Source of the DNA: Onchocerca lupi
Lineage: Eukaryota; Nematoda; Chromadorea; Rhabditida; Onchocercidae
Length of the DNA stretch: 64,000 bases
Direction: 5' to 3'
Assembly (NCBI GenBank): GCA_028564675.1
Contig: JAOVVO010000305.1
Span: 1 to 64,000, forward strand
The notes under the pieces were generated by a model. It worked only from the letters and a program-made list of their open reading frames with translations, was not told the DNA's origin and did no database searches. The position numbers and the translations under genes were made by a program. This document shows, one piece after another, positions 53,301 through 64,000 of the stretch. Positions within the stretch are counted from its first letter, which is position 1. Each line of letters starts with the position of its first letter.

Positions 53301-56300
53301 CATGCCAAATGAGGCAATTCAGTACTGATACTTTCTTCAATTTCTCCTGAATTTCAGGTTTTCCCAAATAACACTCACGCTCGTAAAATTAATAAAGACA
53401 GTGGTGGCTTCTGGTCAACAATTTCATCTGGATTTTCAAAGCGAATTTCGAATAATTCGTCCTCAACAGACGATCGCTCCCCAACACCGCCTCCATCACT
53501 TAGTGAGTATTTGTTTTATAACTTTTTTCGAAAATTTACCTTTTTTATTTTTTCATTTGGTAGGAAATAATCCCAAATCAGGGACTATTTAAATTTTAGA
53601 ATTTCACAGATTTTGTCAATTTTTGGCTCTTTATCAGTTGAAAAAATTTATTACACATAGCCTTCATTGATTAAAAAATTGATAATGCGGAACTTTTAAA
53701 TTAGACAGCAACAACTGCTACATTTAAAAGATTAAACAAGGAGGAGAAATTTCAAGACTTTCAAATGCTTCTATACATTTCAAATTAGCTATCCATAAAC
53801 CAATTATCAGTTCACAAATTGGAGATATATTGTTTGACAGAAATAACAAGATAGTTTAATTTACCTGTTAGTGACACAAAGGGATGTTAGTACTTGCAAA
53901 ATGAATTTCGCTCATATTCTATCTGTTTTATTAAGTAAAATAATTAAATATTAGGAAAAGTGATTCTTAATTTTCAATCAATTTTTAGTCAAAGATTTTT
54001 TTCTTGATTTCATGTTATTACCCATAAAAATAATAAACATAATATTAAAATATTACAATATTAATATCGAATTGTGATATTTTAATGCTTAAATTTCCAT
54101 TTCATTGCGACAATTTGCACTTTTTTTTTCGATCTATTTACCTAGTTCTTATTTAGAACCGATAAATCGATCAAATTTTGTTTGATAAATTGACAAATCG
54201 GTTAAAAGAAGTTAGTTTAATTTTGACATTTCGAATTTCTCCATAAATTAATCGAAATTCGGTTGTGATCCAGGTGTACCCATGAATCTCTTATTCATTT
54301 TGCGTGTGCTAAGAATGCATGCTTTGCAGCACATTCATTTGTTGATACGGATGCAGCACATCGTATCGATACATCAGAATCAAGCCCATCATCCAGCAAC
54401 GACATGCAACAGCAGTACTTTTTAGAAACTTGAATAGTCCAATTAGTATTGATCTAAAATATTCTGAATAAACTTTGGACTTAACTACTGATCTAGAGTA
54501 TCCTGAACAGAATTTTGGATTTAACGCGAGTTCAATTTTTTTTTCATCGGAATATCAATATTTTACATTAGATCATGAAAACATAAATGATACCTATGAA
54601 GATTATGATATGAAAAGAGAAATACTGACAAAGATTATGATATGATAAGAGAAATTATGTACTGTTCCAGAGCAAATTTATTCTAATCCATAAATATTTC
54701 AGATCAATGTTTCGAAAAAGTTGTCCAGATTTAAGGATATCTTCTGACAATGGGGCTATCATGCCAAAAAATATGGAAACCTATCGAGCACAGAATCGTA
54801 ATCGTCGAGCTCATGAGAAGAAGCAAGCAGCATTATGGAAGAAGAAGCCTATTGCTGTTTGTTTTTGAAATTATTGTGCGATTACTGTATTTCTTACAAA
54901 AAAAAGCAATTCTAAGGCAAAGAGATTATCAGTTTTCCTTCTGCCGTTCTAAGATAATGTAATGCAAAATCATTGCGACAGTTTTTGCGCATAAAAAGGA
55001 TACAAAATGGCGCCGCAGTCGATGTGCTAAAATAGTTAAGGAAAAGTGAAGAATGATTGTCACATAACTCAAACTATCCCAAGGTTATTCGTCTTTGCAT
55101 TAGATTGGCCTTTTCCTGCGATGAAAACGAAGAATGTCTGATGAGTGATCATGGCGATAGGGGATAGATAGGTTGCAGAATGTGTTAAACCTATTTTTGG
55201 GAAGTAGGCAATATAAATAATTTGATTAAATAAATAACTGATATATTCATATATAATTCCGATCAATATATTTCATAGGAATGGAGCCTGGACGATGTTC
55301 TGCTATGGTTGCAGTCCTGTAAGCTGGATAATGTGGCATCAATAATGATCGGTTATGATATCAGTGGAGCAGATGTTGAACGATGGAACAACGACACTCT
55401 CGGTATGATTCTATCAACTCATATACTGACTTTAGTTTACTTGTCAACCATAACTTTCCCCATTTCGTCAATCTCTCAAAAATTCGTTTCTATCCACTTT
55501 TTAATGACAAACAGATCAAAATGTTTTTTCGATAGCTTGTGTAGATTATTTCGTTATTCGCAAACTGGAAGCGTTTCCTTCACGTTGTCTGAGAGGAGTG
55601 ATGATCACTTCCAAGTTTAAAAATATTACGTATATATTACAGAAAAACTTGGCATAGCTGCGGAACAGACACGAAACAAAATACTACATGAGTTACAAGC
55701 ACTGAAAGCACAGCAAACAAATCCATCAGTTGAAATAAACGAAGGCGGTGGTACCAGATCTAAGGTACCATTCAATCTGCTTAAACTGCAAAATTCCCTT
55801 TCGGTTTAACTAAGCATGATACTGAAAGACTACACTGTGATGTTAAATATTATCAAATTTGCAATGTCCTCATCTGACTCTTTGAGATCAATCCTTTTAT
55901 AGAAAGGTAAACCTCTGATACCACTATTCAAATTGGTGCGATCAACCAGTTACGACAAAGTGGTTGCACTGGAGACACCACTAACAACTCGCGATATTAC
56001 TGTAGCTGAAGGAAGGTTTGGTTGTCTGCAAGTTACAAAGGTCAACGGTGCTAATATTCCATTAAGAGAGCAAGACTGGTACGTTGCAACATTCTCTTCT
56101 CATGAACTTACTTTTCTATTCATATTAAATTTTCAGAAAAAAAACACTACCTCAGCAATAATTGAGTAGAAATGAAATTTGCAGTTTTCTGGAAATTAAT
56201 GAAATGCCGGGGCAAGCATTTCGTTCGCCACTTATGTTCACCAAACTGGTTACTGAAGCAGCTGGTGAACCGATCAGGTTGGTTGTTCTCAGACGGCGAT

Positions 56301-56715
56301 TGCTGCCCACCGGTGATACAACTGGCAACTACGATTACGATAATGATACTTCCGGTCGTGGTACATTCTTTGAAAAAACGCTTCAGGCTGTTGATCAGGT
56401 TAATTTTCTTTAATGCAAATGTGATACGGAAAAATCAATTGGAGAAATTTAAAACATATAGCTAAACAAACAAAATTTGGGAATTTAGTTCTTTTTTAAA
56501 CTTGATAAAATTGGAATTACATGTGAAACATTTTCGTATCTTTAGCAATTATAAATTTTGATTAAACCAGATTTTTTTAGTTCGATTAGTTTAAACGACT
56601 AACTTCCCTAATTTTTCAGGAATCATCAGCGAGCAGTGGAATATCATCAAGTGAATTATCTTCAGAGGTAGTATTGCTTAATGATGATAATAAATCTCAA
56701 GTTTTGAGGTTATAA
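35333..56715 (+). CDS. Scaffold-like protein with SAM domain and C-terminal PDZ-like fold
   Basis: Exons join in phase: 35333-35479, 39907-40061, 42987-43193, 45464-45642, 49980-50058, 50899-51134, 53050-53141, 53358-53502, 54330-54414, 54703-54856, 55279-55402, 55643-55764, 55903-56078, 56185-56398, 56620-56715 (736 codons plus stop). The 5' end is missing, because the first exon begins at an acceptor. The first two thirds are polar and disorder-like (serine, glutamine/histidine and acidic DNDADDDNDSG runs). A basic stretch (RNRRAHEKKQAALWKKK) leads into a SAM domain at 55279-55764: EWSLDDVLLWLQSCKLDNVA ... EKLGIAAEQTRNKI. About 40 residues later comes a PDZ-like strand order: FGCLQVTKVNGANIPLREQD, LEINEMPGQAF, IRLVVLRRR. 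SAM and PDZ folds mediate protein-protein binding. The SAM most resembles neurabin-type ones, but the order SAM then PDZ-like is unusual and I assign no name. A cytoplasmic or cortical adaptor is inferred. Confidence 0.85.
35887..35930. repeat. Perfect 21-bp inverted repeat with 2-base spacer (intronic)
   Basis: Left arm 35887-35907 (AAAGCATTGCATAATTAATT then A) and right arm 35910-35930 are exact reverse complements separated by AA. Imperfect pairing continues a few bases outward. It could extrude as a cruciform or fold as a long hairpin in the transcript. The loop is too short for an ordinary pre-miRNA. Confidence 0.9.
37809..37879 (+). ncRNA. Pre-miRNA-like hairpin inside an intron
   Basis: Left arm 37809-37837 and right arm 37848-37879 pair over about 29 bases around a 10-base loop. 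The outer 18 bases pair completely, with one G-U wobble (AAACTTTATTCTAACTGT with ACAGTTAGAGTAAAGTTT). An internal mismatch zone follows, and then ATTGG/CCAAT closes near the loop. Length (71 nt), the bulge position and the G-U wobble resemble a pre-miRNA more than a simple foldback repeat. It lies in the intron 35480-39906 of the SAM/PDZ-like gene, in sense. I recognise no known miRNA seed. Transcription from either strand is possible. A small transposon remnant is the main alternative. Confidence 0.4.
45282..45301. repeat. 20-bp perfect palindrome in a small GC island
   Basis: TTTAGACGGCGCCGTCTAAA is its own reverse complement, centred on GGCGCC. It lies in a rare GC-rich patch (about 45,280-45,350) in an intron, about 160 bases before the exon at 45464. 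A second small inverted repeat, ATGCGA-TG-TCGCAT, lies about 50 bases downstream. Such symmetry is typical of a dimeric protein-binding site, but no factor can be named. Confidence 0.9.
45287..45372 (+). CDS. Possible cassette exon of the SAM/PDZ-like gene
   Basis: TTTTAG at 45281-45286 is followed by one open frame, TAPSKRLKKIIRIAPNEICD then VALLSFLF, up to donor GTATTT. It is phase 0 in and phase 2 out. It fits the main gene only if the upstream exon uses the alternative donor at 43198 (GTATTT) instead of 43194; it then joins the exon at 45464 in frame. The basic, non-AT-driven first 20 residues look coding. The palindrome overlaps its start, so the GC richness may have another cause. Confidence 0.28.
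46442..46477 (+). repeat. 18-bp tandem duplication
   Basis: TGCATTGGTCCGATTCGA occurs twice head to tail (46442-46459, 46460-46477), identical, within an intron of the SAM/PDZ-like gene. Confidence 0.93.
48569..48730 (+). CDS. Possible symmetrical cassette exon of the SAM/PDZ-like gene (doubtful)
   Basis: Acceptor TTTACAG precedes an open stretch that can end at donor GTGAGC (48731) or at GTATTA. Either way it is phase 1 in and phase 1 out, so it can be included or skipped without shifting the frame. The peptide, LLDEKILLQCTFISNLEDSA onward, is more hydrophobic than the rest of the protein. The skipped form (SNG joined to QGSNSRF) reads more naturally, so I left it out of the main model. Confidence 0.25.
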
Positions 56716-57648
56716 TTATCAGTTAGAGGAATTGTATACGATTTGTATGCTAAATTAATATTTTTAATTTAATTTGTTACTGATGATATAATTAACTGGC
56801 AAGTCTTGGATTTTAAAGGACTTCGGAATTTCAATCCTTCAAATTTCTTGATATATATTTTAACCTTATTGACTTACCTTCGAATAAAAATATTAATGTC
56901 CCAATTCATAAAATATATTTTGTTTTCAAATCTAAGCGTTCCAGTCCAAGTATAATATTTGTATTGTAATTATTTAAGTTGCTCAAATTTTGCTGAACGA
57001 GACAAGCTTGGGAATCCTTGGATGAGATTATTTTTTTTCTCTCTTAATTAGAAAACTTGATTTATTTATAGATACATTGAAGTTGACCGTTACTTTCGTT
57101 TGTTTTATTGATGTGTGTATGAAATGATGTCTTCAAATTATTTCTTTTGCTAACTAATTTGCACCAATTTTTATTTGATAGCAAATCCATTTAGTTCAAC
57201 ACTTTAGATGATGCTGTACATATTATTTGGTTTGTTTTAGTTATCCGAGCAAGAGTGAACTTAAGTTTATGCAAATCAGGATTTCAAATAAGATATGTCT
57301 TGTGTTCTAGAATTTCTCAAAGACAACAGCAGAGAGAAATTAATTTAAGTGAAATATTGTTTTTTTTTTTTTCTAAATTAATATTCATAAAGTTGATATT
57401 CAATAATAACTGAAAAATAAGACTGTTCTGCCGATAGAATGAGGCTTAATGAATAAGAGATTTTAAAATATCTCAGACGTTTAAATTAGACAGCACAAGC
57501 CGTGAACAAAATTGTTTATCTGAGAAAATTGTACCGCTCATCATATTCCCAAATTTTTAATTTTCCAGATTTCTTAAATCAGAAGACCATTAAAACATTT
57601 TTAGTTACAAAAGTACTAATATCATTCTAAAGAAATATCAAAAGATAA
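56716..57648. other. Intergenic region between two convergent genes
   Basis: Holds the 3' UTRs of the SAM/PDZ-like gene (plus) and the CRAL-TRIO/GOLD gene (minus). An AATAAA at 56883-56888 is a plausible poly(A) signal for the former. No other feature seen. Confidence 0.55.
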
Positions 57649-59497
57649 TCAAAGAGTGGAATAAATATAATAATCAAGTCGTGCATTAAAATAACCTGTG
57701 GTCACTCGAAATTCGAAAAAATATTCTGAATTTGGGGTTAGATTTTCCAGAATACCTTCTTCAGGAACCTTCAAAGTAAATAGATGCAATCTTGGGTATA
57801 AGAATCGTTTTTTTTTGTTGTAGATTGTGAATTCAACATCGGTACTACACGTAAAGTTCCAAAGTAGTTTAGTGTGATCATCCGGCAAAATAATGCTTTC
57901 CACAAATACCGCTCCAGCCGAAATTTCCTGCAACTCTTCTCTTCTATAAAAATGATTAAAAAAGTTTTCTTAAAATTTTGGCATGAAATTTTGATGACAT
58001 TTCGAATTCATTCTTGGGAACAATTTTCAATCCTTCCGATGAAATACCTTTCGTCTTGATTTTGGTTGATTAAATCCTTTGCTTTGACATAAATCATGCG
58101 ATTTGATATAATCATCTGGACCAATTTTCCTTCTTATGCTAACACCGGTTTCATCATAAGGTTGTACATCGTTCACAAATTCACCTGGAAGAGCAATATT
58201 TTAAGTAAACTGGTTTCTACAAGAAACTAAAACAATTTTTTCTGCTAGAAAAAGAGTGTCAAACTTAAAACCTGCATATTCACGTGGAATGAACCAAGCA
58301 GGCAAGTCATTTTGCAAATCTTTATGATTCCCAATAATTTCAATTAGTTCCAGATTTTCATTTTTTAGAAATATTCCTATAACTTTCCACAATGTACTTA
58401 TGAGCCGCGGTGGATTTACAAGGTAAATTTTTTGCACCATTTCAGGATACCTGAAATTAAAATTTTGGAGTTACTGCAGAAAAGAATCAGAAGAAATAAA
58501 TTCCAATTTAAGAAGCTGACCAGTTCTGCCACAGTTCAGATCGCATCTGCCAAAATTTAATTTGAGCACTCATTGGATTCAAATAATCAATCAAATTTAA
58601 TGTTGCCGCATCAAAGAAAACAATGAATTGGACAAGTCCTTTTGCAGCATTTTGTTTTTTTTCTCGTCGTAAAATTAACTGAAAGAGATAAATTGATCTG
58701 TTTATATGTAAAATGTTGTAGTTTGACCAAAATTTTCAAAATTTATGCAAATTCTACCTGAAGAAGAACTTCTGAATATCCAAAGCAATGTAGGAGGTAG
58801 TCGCTACATCTTATTGCTTTAACGAACTGTAATGAATTCGGTTATTTTAATCTTAACATTAATTGAGCAATTAGAAAATAAATAAAAGATTAGTTTTTAA
58901 AGAACGTATCAGAAATTATATTTACCTAAAATTTAAAAATTGAAAATCAGATTCTGAACTATGTTTTACCTCTTTGGGTTGGCTCCAGGCTCGTTCAACA
59001 AACAAAAATGCGTTCCGCTCATCGAGCCATAGCTGATCATTGAGACGTGATGCAGCTATATAGGGCAAGAAGCGCTTTATGTGAGGCAAATCGAAAAACT
59101 TTTCTGGCAAATCGCTTACATCGAAACCGGCTGCTCTACGTGACTCGACGTACGTATAAAAATTCTACAATTTTTCCTGTTGTCGAGATTTTCTTCTGCT
59201 ATCTAACAAACTACTTAAAATTTTAAAATTTGATTTCGATAATATTTAAAATAGATGAATCAAAATTTGTTAATTAGTAACTTGATTTATTTTTGAAATA
59301 GCCAAAGATTGATTAACCTTTGTAATTTTGTCGAAATTAGCGTCAAAACCGCGTATCCAACGCAGTAAATTGAGATCTGTATTGAGGTCATCGGGTATGC
59401 CATCTGGTAATTCATCGGTCAGTTTATTTCGTAGTTGTTCAATTAATGCACACTCGTGAATGCTTGCTGGAGGTGGAGATTGAAACTTTGCCGGCAT
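57649..59497 (-). CDS. SEC14-like protein with CRAL-TRIO and GOLD domains
   Basis: Predicted cytosolic lipid-binding or lipid-transfer protein of the SEC14-like family, to which the C. elegans CRAL-TRIO/GOLD proteins also belong. Exons on minus, in transcript order: 59497-59318, 59164-58970, 58826-58758, 58678-58521, 58450-58272, 58184-58048, 57927-57649 (398 codons plus stop; human SEC14L2 is close to 400). The ATG at 59497 gives MPAKFQSPPPASIHE. The CRAL-TRIO N domain follows (NTDLNLLRWIRGFDANFDKI). The lipid-binding fold includes GLVQFIVFFDAATLNLIDYL, YPEMVQKIYLVNPPRLI and WFIPREYAGGEFVND. The last exon is the GOLD beta-sandwich (VESIILPDDHTKLLWNF ... FEFRVTTGYF). The usual D-x-E-G in the lipid pocket strand reads DAAT. 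All junctions agree in phase. The last acceptor could be slightly upstream. It is convergent with the SAM/PDZ-like gene and divergent from the transporter gene. The ligand is unknown. Confidence 0.92.
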
Positions 59498-62400
59498 GAC
59501 AACTGAAATGTTTTATTCAAAAAATGTTAAAATGTTTAATAATTTATTAACAGCATTAACACAGATGCATATCATTTTTACAACATAAATAATAAATGGT
59601 ATTAGTAAATGCCATGCAGTCTGTCGTAAAAACAGATTGGCATGATATGAAACATTGATTGTTTTAATTGATTTAATTTAGTGCATGGCTAGATGGATGA
59701 AGCTAAATTTCATAATCATTTAAAATTCTCAACACACTACAATTTACAATTTATCCTTCTATTTAAAAAACTCTTTTAATAGGAATTTTTAATATGAATT
59801 TCATAAAAATGGATTATAGGAATTTAAATTTGTGATAGGGAGAAGTCTCTTTTATTCAACTTCTATACTGACTTGACTCAAAAAAATTTTCAGAACTTTA
59901 AAGCAAACAAGCAGAGATTTGTTTGTTTGTCCAAACAAAAATAAAATTGTTTTATATTATATTAAATCGGTTGAAGCAAAAGCATTTAATCAGAGATGCA
60001 AAATAATAAGGAATAGAATAGAAGAAATTTCCAACTGCGCGAAATTTTTTAAAGATATCAAATAAAACTATTCATGTTTAACAAAAGAATTTCTGAACGA
60101 ATTTAGGACGAAAAGTCCATTAATTCAACATATCTATTCCGAGGATCTATCTTTAATTCGACTCAGAAGAGTTTGATAAACGATAAAGAACTAATTCCTT
60201 ATTTATTCAGATGACAACGCTGCAAATTTCTGAAACGGATAAACAGAAGAATGCAACTGAATGGATGAAAAAGATTTAAAGGAATAAGGAAGAAAGCGGA
60301 ATTAGTCACAATGAAATAGGATAGACTACTGAGGTGGTATAAAGAAATGATTTAATTATTTAATTATTTGCCGTTCATACTTTTTCTGATCGATGAAATA
60401 AATCTTCCGCGCATAGTTCCATATTAGTTGCAATTCAAGACAAATTGATATGCTTATCAAGAAAATAAAAGTAAGGATAAGAATAGAATCATATAGATAT
60501 TAATTCAAGATTTTAAGGCTATCAACATTTTGTGGAATCTGAAGCTATTACTTTCTTATCAAATTAGCAGAAGCCGCGAGCAAATGGACAATTATATCAG
60601 TTCAAGCCACTGGTAGAATTCAAAAACTAAAAATCTTTTTTATCAATCGGATTCAAATCTTTTTTACATTTATCAGTTACTTTATTTTTGTTTTTGCTTC
60701 CTCTTGCTTCTATAATTTACATTCATTTTCTTTGGCCATTCTTTGTTAATTCTTTTCGTAATCATTACGAATGATACTTGTTTATTTACTATTTATGCAA
60801 ATCAATCTCGGAACTTGATGAAGAATAAAAATTTATAATCGATTTTTTCAAATCTAAACCTCCTATTCTATTCTTGGTACTCCGATTTTTATAATTTTGA
60901 TATTTTAACAGAATGAATCAGTTGCTGCACATTCCTTTCTAGTGGTCTAATATTATTTGATATTCTTGAAATAATTCAAAAATCATTTGAAATAATTCAA
61001 AAATCAACAATTACCAATTGTTTGTCTACTGCAATAGTAATCAAAATCTTATTTTCATGTAAGGAAGAATCTAAGGATTAGAGTATTCTAAATGAATCAA
61101 CATATTTTAGTTAATTGAAGAAATAAATGGTTTGATGAACGATTATGCAGTGAGATTTGTGAAAAATCAGCGATCAAATGACCTGGAAACATACTTCCGG
61201 CAAAACGCATCCTCCTCATTAAAATATCAACCTTTTGCCATAATTTTTTTGGCCAAATCAAATTGTTTATAAAAAGCAAAAATGGAGCTCTTTTTTTGAA
61301 ATAAATGAGTGACGTTGAAAGTATCGTTACTGAATGATTATTGGAGATAAAGTTTGCTTGAAGTTGTATATGATAATTAATGCAAGGCAATATCAAGATG
61401 ATTGATTGTGGCAATCGTCAAATTCTAACTACAAATTTGTTCATTACCATAATCATCAAATTGATTTATGCATCATTTGATGCAAATTCATAGAAGTCCT
61501 AAAACAATCATTTTTCCTATGAAATCCTGTTAGTTCGATTGTCAATCAGTCTGTATTCATTTAATCATCTTGTGAAAAATTAAGAAAAATGTACAAAAAT
61601 CTGAAACAATAATCAATCAATTAAAAATTGATGAATGTGAAGATGACATTGAATCATAAAAATTAGAACACTGAAGGAGGACAGTCAAAGAAAAAATAAA
61701 CAACAAGTTTACTAATAGTGAAGGATTGACGGCTGACAGAGTGTGAACAATATATTTCTCGATTTAATGTGTCAGGCGGATATTTCTTCGAGAAGGATTT
61801 GAACCATAGTTTAGTTGTGATGGCGAATGAATAATAGATCGATGCGATATGTATTTAACAAATTATCGAAATTCGCAGAGACATATATCTGATCGCACCA
61901 TCTAAGAGAAGAAAAGAAAGCGAATCGTTTTCCTTCACTTCCAAATGACATTGAAATCAGTTTTATGAAAAGATTTCATATAAAAATATAGTTCTCAATA
62001 CATTTCATAGCTTGGAAAACTCACATTTTGCCAACTACTTTCATTGCAAGAATAATAGGGCAATAAATCTTTTCATTTATTAAAAGTCCTTGAAATTTGT
62101 CTTTGAATGATAGAGTGATGAGTTTGACAAAGGGTCATCTAATCTGATAAGGGATCGTTTAGTTTAAATCAATGAATATGAAATGGTACATTTATTTAGT
62201 GCAATGAATTCTCTCATAGTATGGAAGAATTGTGAAACCTTGTTGGTTTAAAGTATTGAAGCCTTCTAACATCATCCAGAATGTAGCAGGATTCAAATGC
62301 TTGATCACCGAGTTCGAGAAAAGGTGAGGGGAAATTATGGCTTGAGTTGAAAGGACATTTCTGTTGTATTGATGATACATCATTGATAGTGATAAGGGCG

Positions 62401-62730
62401 AAGAAAGCAGTCTTAACTATTTTTAGGGATATCCCTAGCTGTCGATTGTCAGTTATACAATTGCGCAAACTGTAATTTTTACTCTTATTTACATTAAAAA
62501 TTTACATCAGTCTTTATGACTTCGCTCTAATGTATTAAAATAATGTAAAGTTAGAAAACGGTATTTATTTTAGAAGTTAATTGACCACTTTATTAGTTCT
62601 CAAAGTTAGATTTTAAGATAATTTAAAATTTTAATAGTAGCAGTAATTTTAGTAGGAAAATATTTTTGCTGATGATTCAGTTTTGAAACGGTTGTTGTCG
62701 TGAAGATTACATTGATGATATTTGTGGGTG
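59498..62730. other. 3.2-kb region between two divergent genes
   Basis: The upstream regions of the minus-strand CRAL-TRIO/GOLD gene and the plus-strand transporter meet here, so it may contain promoters for both. I see no conserved motif I can name. Two weak islands were noted: a plus-strand frame at 61740-61834 after acceptor CTGACAG (CEQYISRFNVSGGYFFEKDL onward, then stop), and a minus-strand MRRMRFAGSMFP near 61,185-61,225 ending at a GTCATT donor. The minus ORFs at 61097-61414 and 62192-62468 have no recognisable content. Confidence 0.45.
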
Positions 62731-62789
62731 ATGCCGAGTGTAACGGAAAACGGTGTGGTTGCATCATCGAACGATGGTGCAAGTATTGA
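62715..62789 (+). promoter_or_regulatory. Upstream ORF overlapping the transporter start codon
   Basis: An ATG at 62715 opens a 24-codon frame, shifted relative to the main ATG at 62731, ending at TGA 62787-62789. If the mRNA includes this ATG it would reduce translation from the main start. Trans-splicing of a leader between the two ATGs is possible, because no in-frame upstream start exists for the main frame. Confidence 0.35.
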
Positions 62790-64000
62790 TTACGAAGAAG
62801 CTTATCTTTTTGTGGAACGAACGAAGAATGCCAATAGCCTGAGTCCTGAACAAGCATTCGCTCATATGGTTAAGGCCATGTTGGGCACTGGACTACTTTC
62901 ATTACCGCTTGCCTTCAAACATGCTGGATTATGGGTGAATTGCTGGTCTTTCATTTCTCTTTTCATCCTTTTCTTTCCTTTATTATTATTTCATTTATTG
63001 GCACGAAGAAAAGGAGGAAGGGAAAGGGATGAGTACAATCATTTTATTATAATTTTCACATCATAATCGAATAATTCTAATTCGGTAAGTTTTGATTGAT
63101 TTAACACCCGTTTCATACTTATTTTAATAAAATATAGCTGAATTTCTTGGGCTTGTTTTATCCTTTTCAGCGTTTTCACTTGCTTAATTGTATTAATTTA
63201 AGTTGGGTTTGGTGCTAATGGTTATTTTATGTGGCATATGCCTATACTGCATGAGACTGGTAGTTTATGCTGCACATTACATTTGTCAAAGGTTGGTTTT
63301 ATTTTTTCATATTCAAATTTTCGCAAGAAGTCTTACAAAATCAATTTTCAAATAAATCTTTTGGAGAATTTTAAGAACATATTGTAATTTACGATTGTTT
63401 AATTAAAAGATAATAATTTGTAGTCACCTCGGATTTTTGATTAAGATAAAAATGAAAAACATAGATGTCATTCCAAGATTCATTTCATAGAAACGGTAGA
63501 GATGTTATTGATTATGCGAACGTCATGCGGAGTGCCGTAGAAAGTGGACCGACTTGGATAAGTATCCATGGATATTTTTTTAAGTATGCTATATATTTTG
63601 GTATTATAAATTATCATTTAAATGACAGAATATCTTTAGATTCGTTATTTTAATATATTTCAAATTTAACTTATATATTTGAAGTTCAAATCTTTTACAG
63701 ACAATTGTTAAATATCAGTATGTTTTGCACGCAACTTGGATTCTGCTGTGTATATTTTGTATTTATGGCCGATAACATCCAAAGCGTATGTCCTCTTTTT
63801 TATGAATGTATTCTAAAAAGACTTTAACAAATTTATTGAGTTTTGCTCTTTTCTTTTTATAAAATTTTTCTTTGAGTTTTTCGATATGAATACGGTGATT
63901 CACCTACCCAAATCAGTATGGATGGTATTGCTTCTTATTCCAATAATATTGATCTGCTCAATTCGTCGTTTAAATAAGCTAGCTCCATTCGCCTTTATTG
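62731..64000 (+). CDS. SLC36/PAT-type amino acid transporter, N-terminal part (runs off the right edge)
   Basis: Predicted proton-coupled amino acid transporter of the amino acid/auxin permease superfamily, in lysosomal or plasma membrane. Exons: 62731-62934, 63203-63295, 63465-63583, 63701-63785, 63877 to the edge. The start MPSVTENGVVASSNDGASID gives a soluble acidic tail. Family hallmarks follow: the TM1 region AFAHMVKAMLGTGLLSLPLA then FKHAGLW, TM2 LGLVLMVILCGICLYCMRLV then VYAAHYICQRL, the loop RDVIDYANVMRSAVESGP, TM3 LLNISMFCTQLGFCCVYFVF then MADNIQS, and next PKSVWMVLLLIPIILICSIR. The donor at 63296 (GTTTTA) rather than 63292 keeps the frame. Full PAT proteins have about 11 membrane segments and 450-500 residues, so roughly half is missing. 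C. elegans has several homologues; the substrate cannot be told. Confidence 0.92.

Noticed and set aside
1..64000. tRNA genes, rRNA, CRISPR arrays, complete transposons
   Set aside because: Scanning by eye for tRNA B-box-like GGTTCGAATCC, rRNA cores, regular spacer arrays and transposase or reverse transcriptase motifs found none. A covariance-model search would be needed to be sure.

Overview
The window looks like nuclear DNA of a filarial (spirurid) nematode. It is very AT-rich. The genes consist of many short exons separated by AT-rich introns that end in TTTCAG, TTGCAG or TTTTAG. The gene set is typically metazoan, and a decayed piece of a bacterial (Wolbachia-type) ribosomal protein gene sits inside it at 21.85-22.10 kb. 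I cannot name the species. All multi-exon models here were built by hand from splice sites, reading-phase agreement and protein-family similarity, so individual boundaries may be off even where a gene is certain.

Layout. (1) 28-3164, plus: the C-terminal half of cohesin SMC3, entering from the left edge, 13 exons. (2) 4818-7910, plus: a divergent GSK3-family kinase, about 420 aa, with a degraded glycine loop, a changed phosphate pocket and one GC-AG intron. (3) 8588-8931, minus: two phase-matched exons of an unrecognised gene. (4) 9-35 kb: about 26 kb of AT-rich sequence with very few coding islands. These include exon-like islands at 17.5, 23.4, 24.3 and 26.9 kb on plus, which could be 5' exons or an alternative first exon of the next gene, and the Wolbachia rpsI remnant with an adjoining bacterial-looking ORF. 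(5) 35333-56715, plus: a long, low-complexity scaffold-like protein ending in a SAM domain followed by a PDZ-like fold, with at least 15 exons that all join in frame (736 aa visible). (6) 57649-59497, minus: a complete SEC14-like CRAL-TRIO plus GOLD protein, 7 exons, 398 aa. (7) 62731-64000, plus: the N-terminal part of an SLC36/PAT-type amino acid transporter, running off the right edge.

The genes are unrelated in function (chromosome cohesion, a kinase, a scaffold, lipid transfer, amino acid transport) and I see no operon. Genes 5 and 6 are convergent. Genes 6 and 7 are divergent and share a 3.2 kb upstream region.

Most interesting points: the bacterial rpsI remnant and its neighbour; a 53-bp tandem duplication that doubled a splice acceptor inside smc-3; the GSK3 paralogue that has lost the priming-phosphate arginine; a 71-nt pre-miRNA-like hairpin at 37.8 kb; the unrecognised minus-strand exons at 8.6-8.9 kb; and possible alternative promoters of the SAM/PDZ-like gene.
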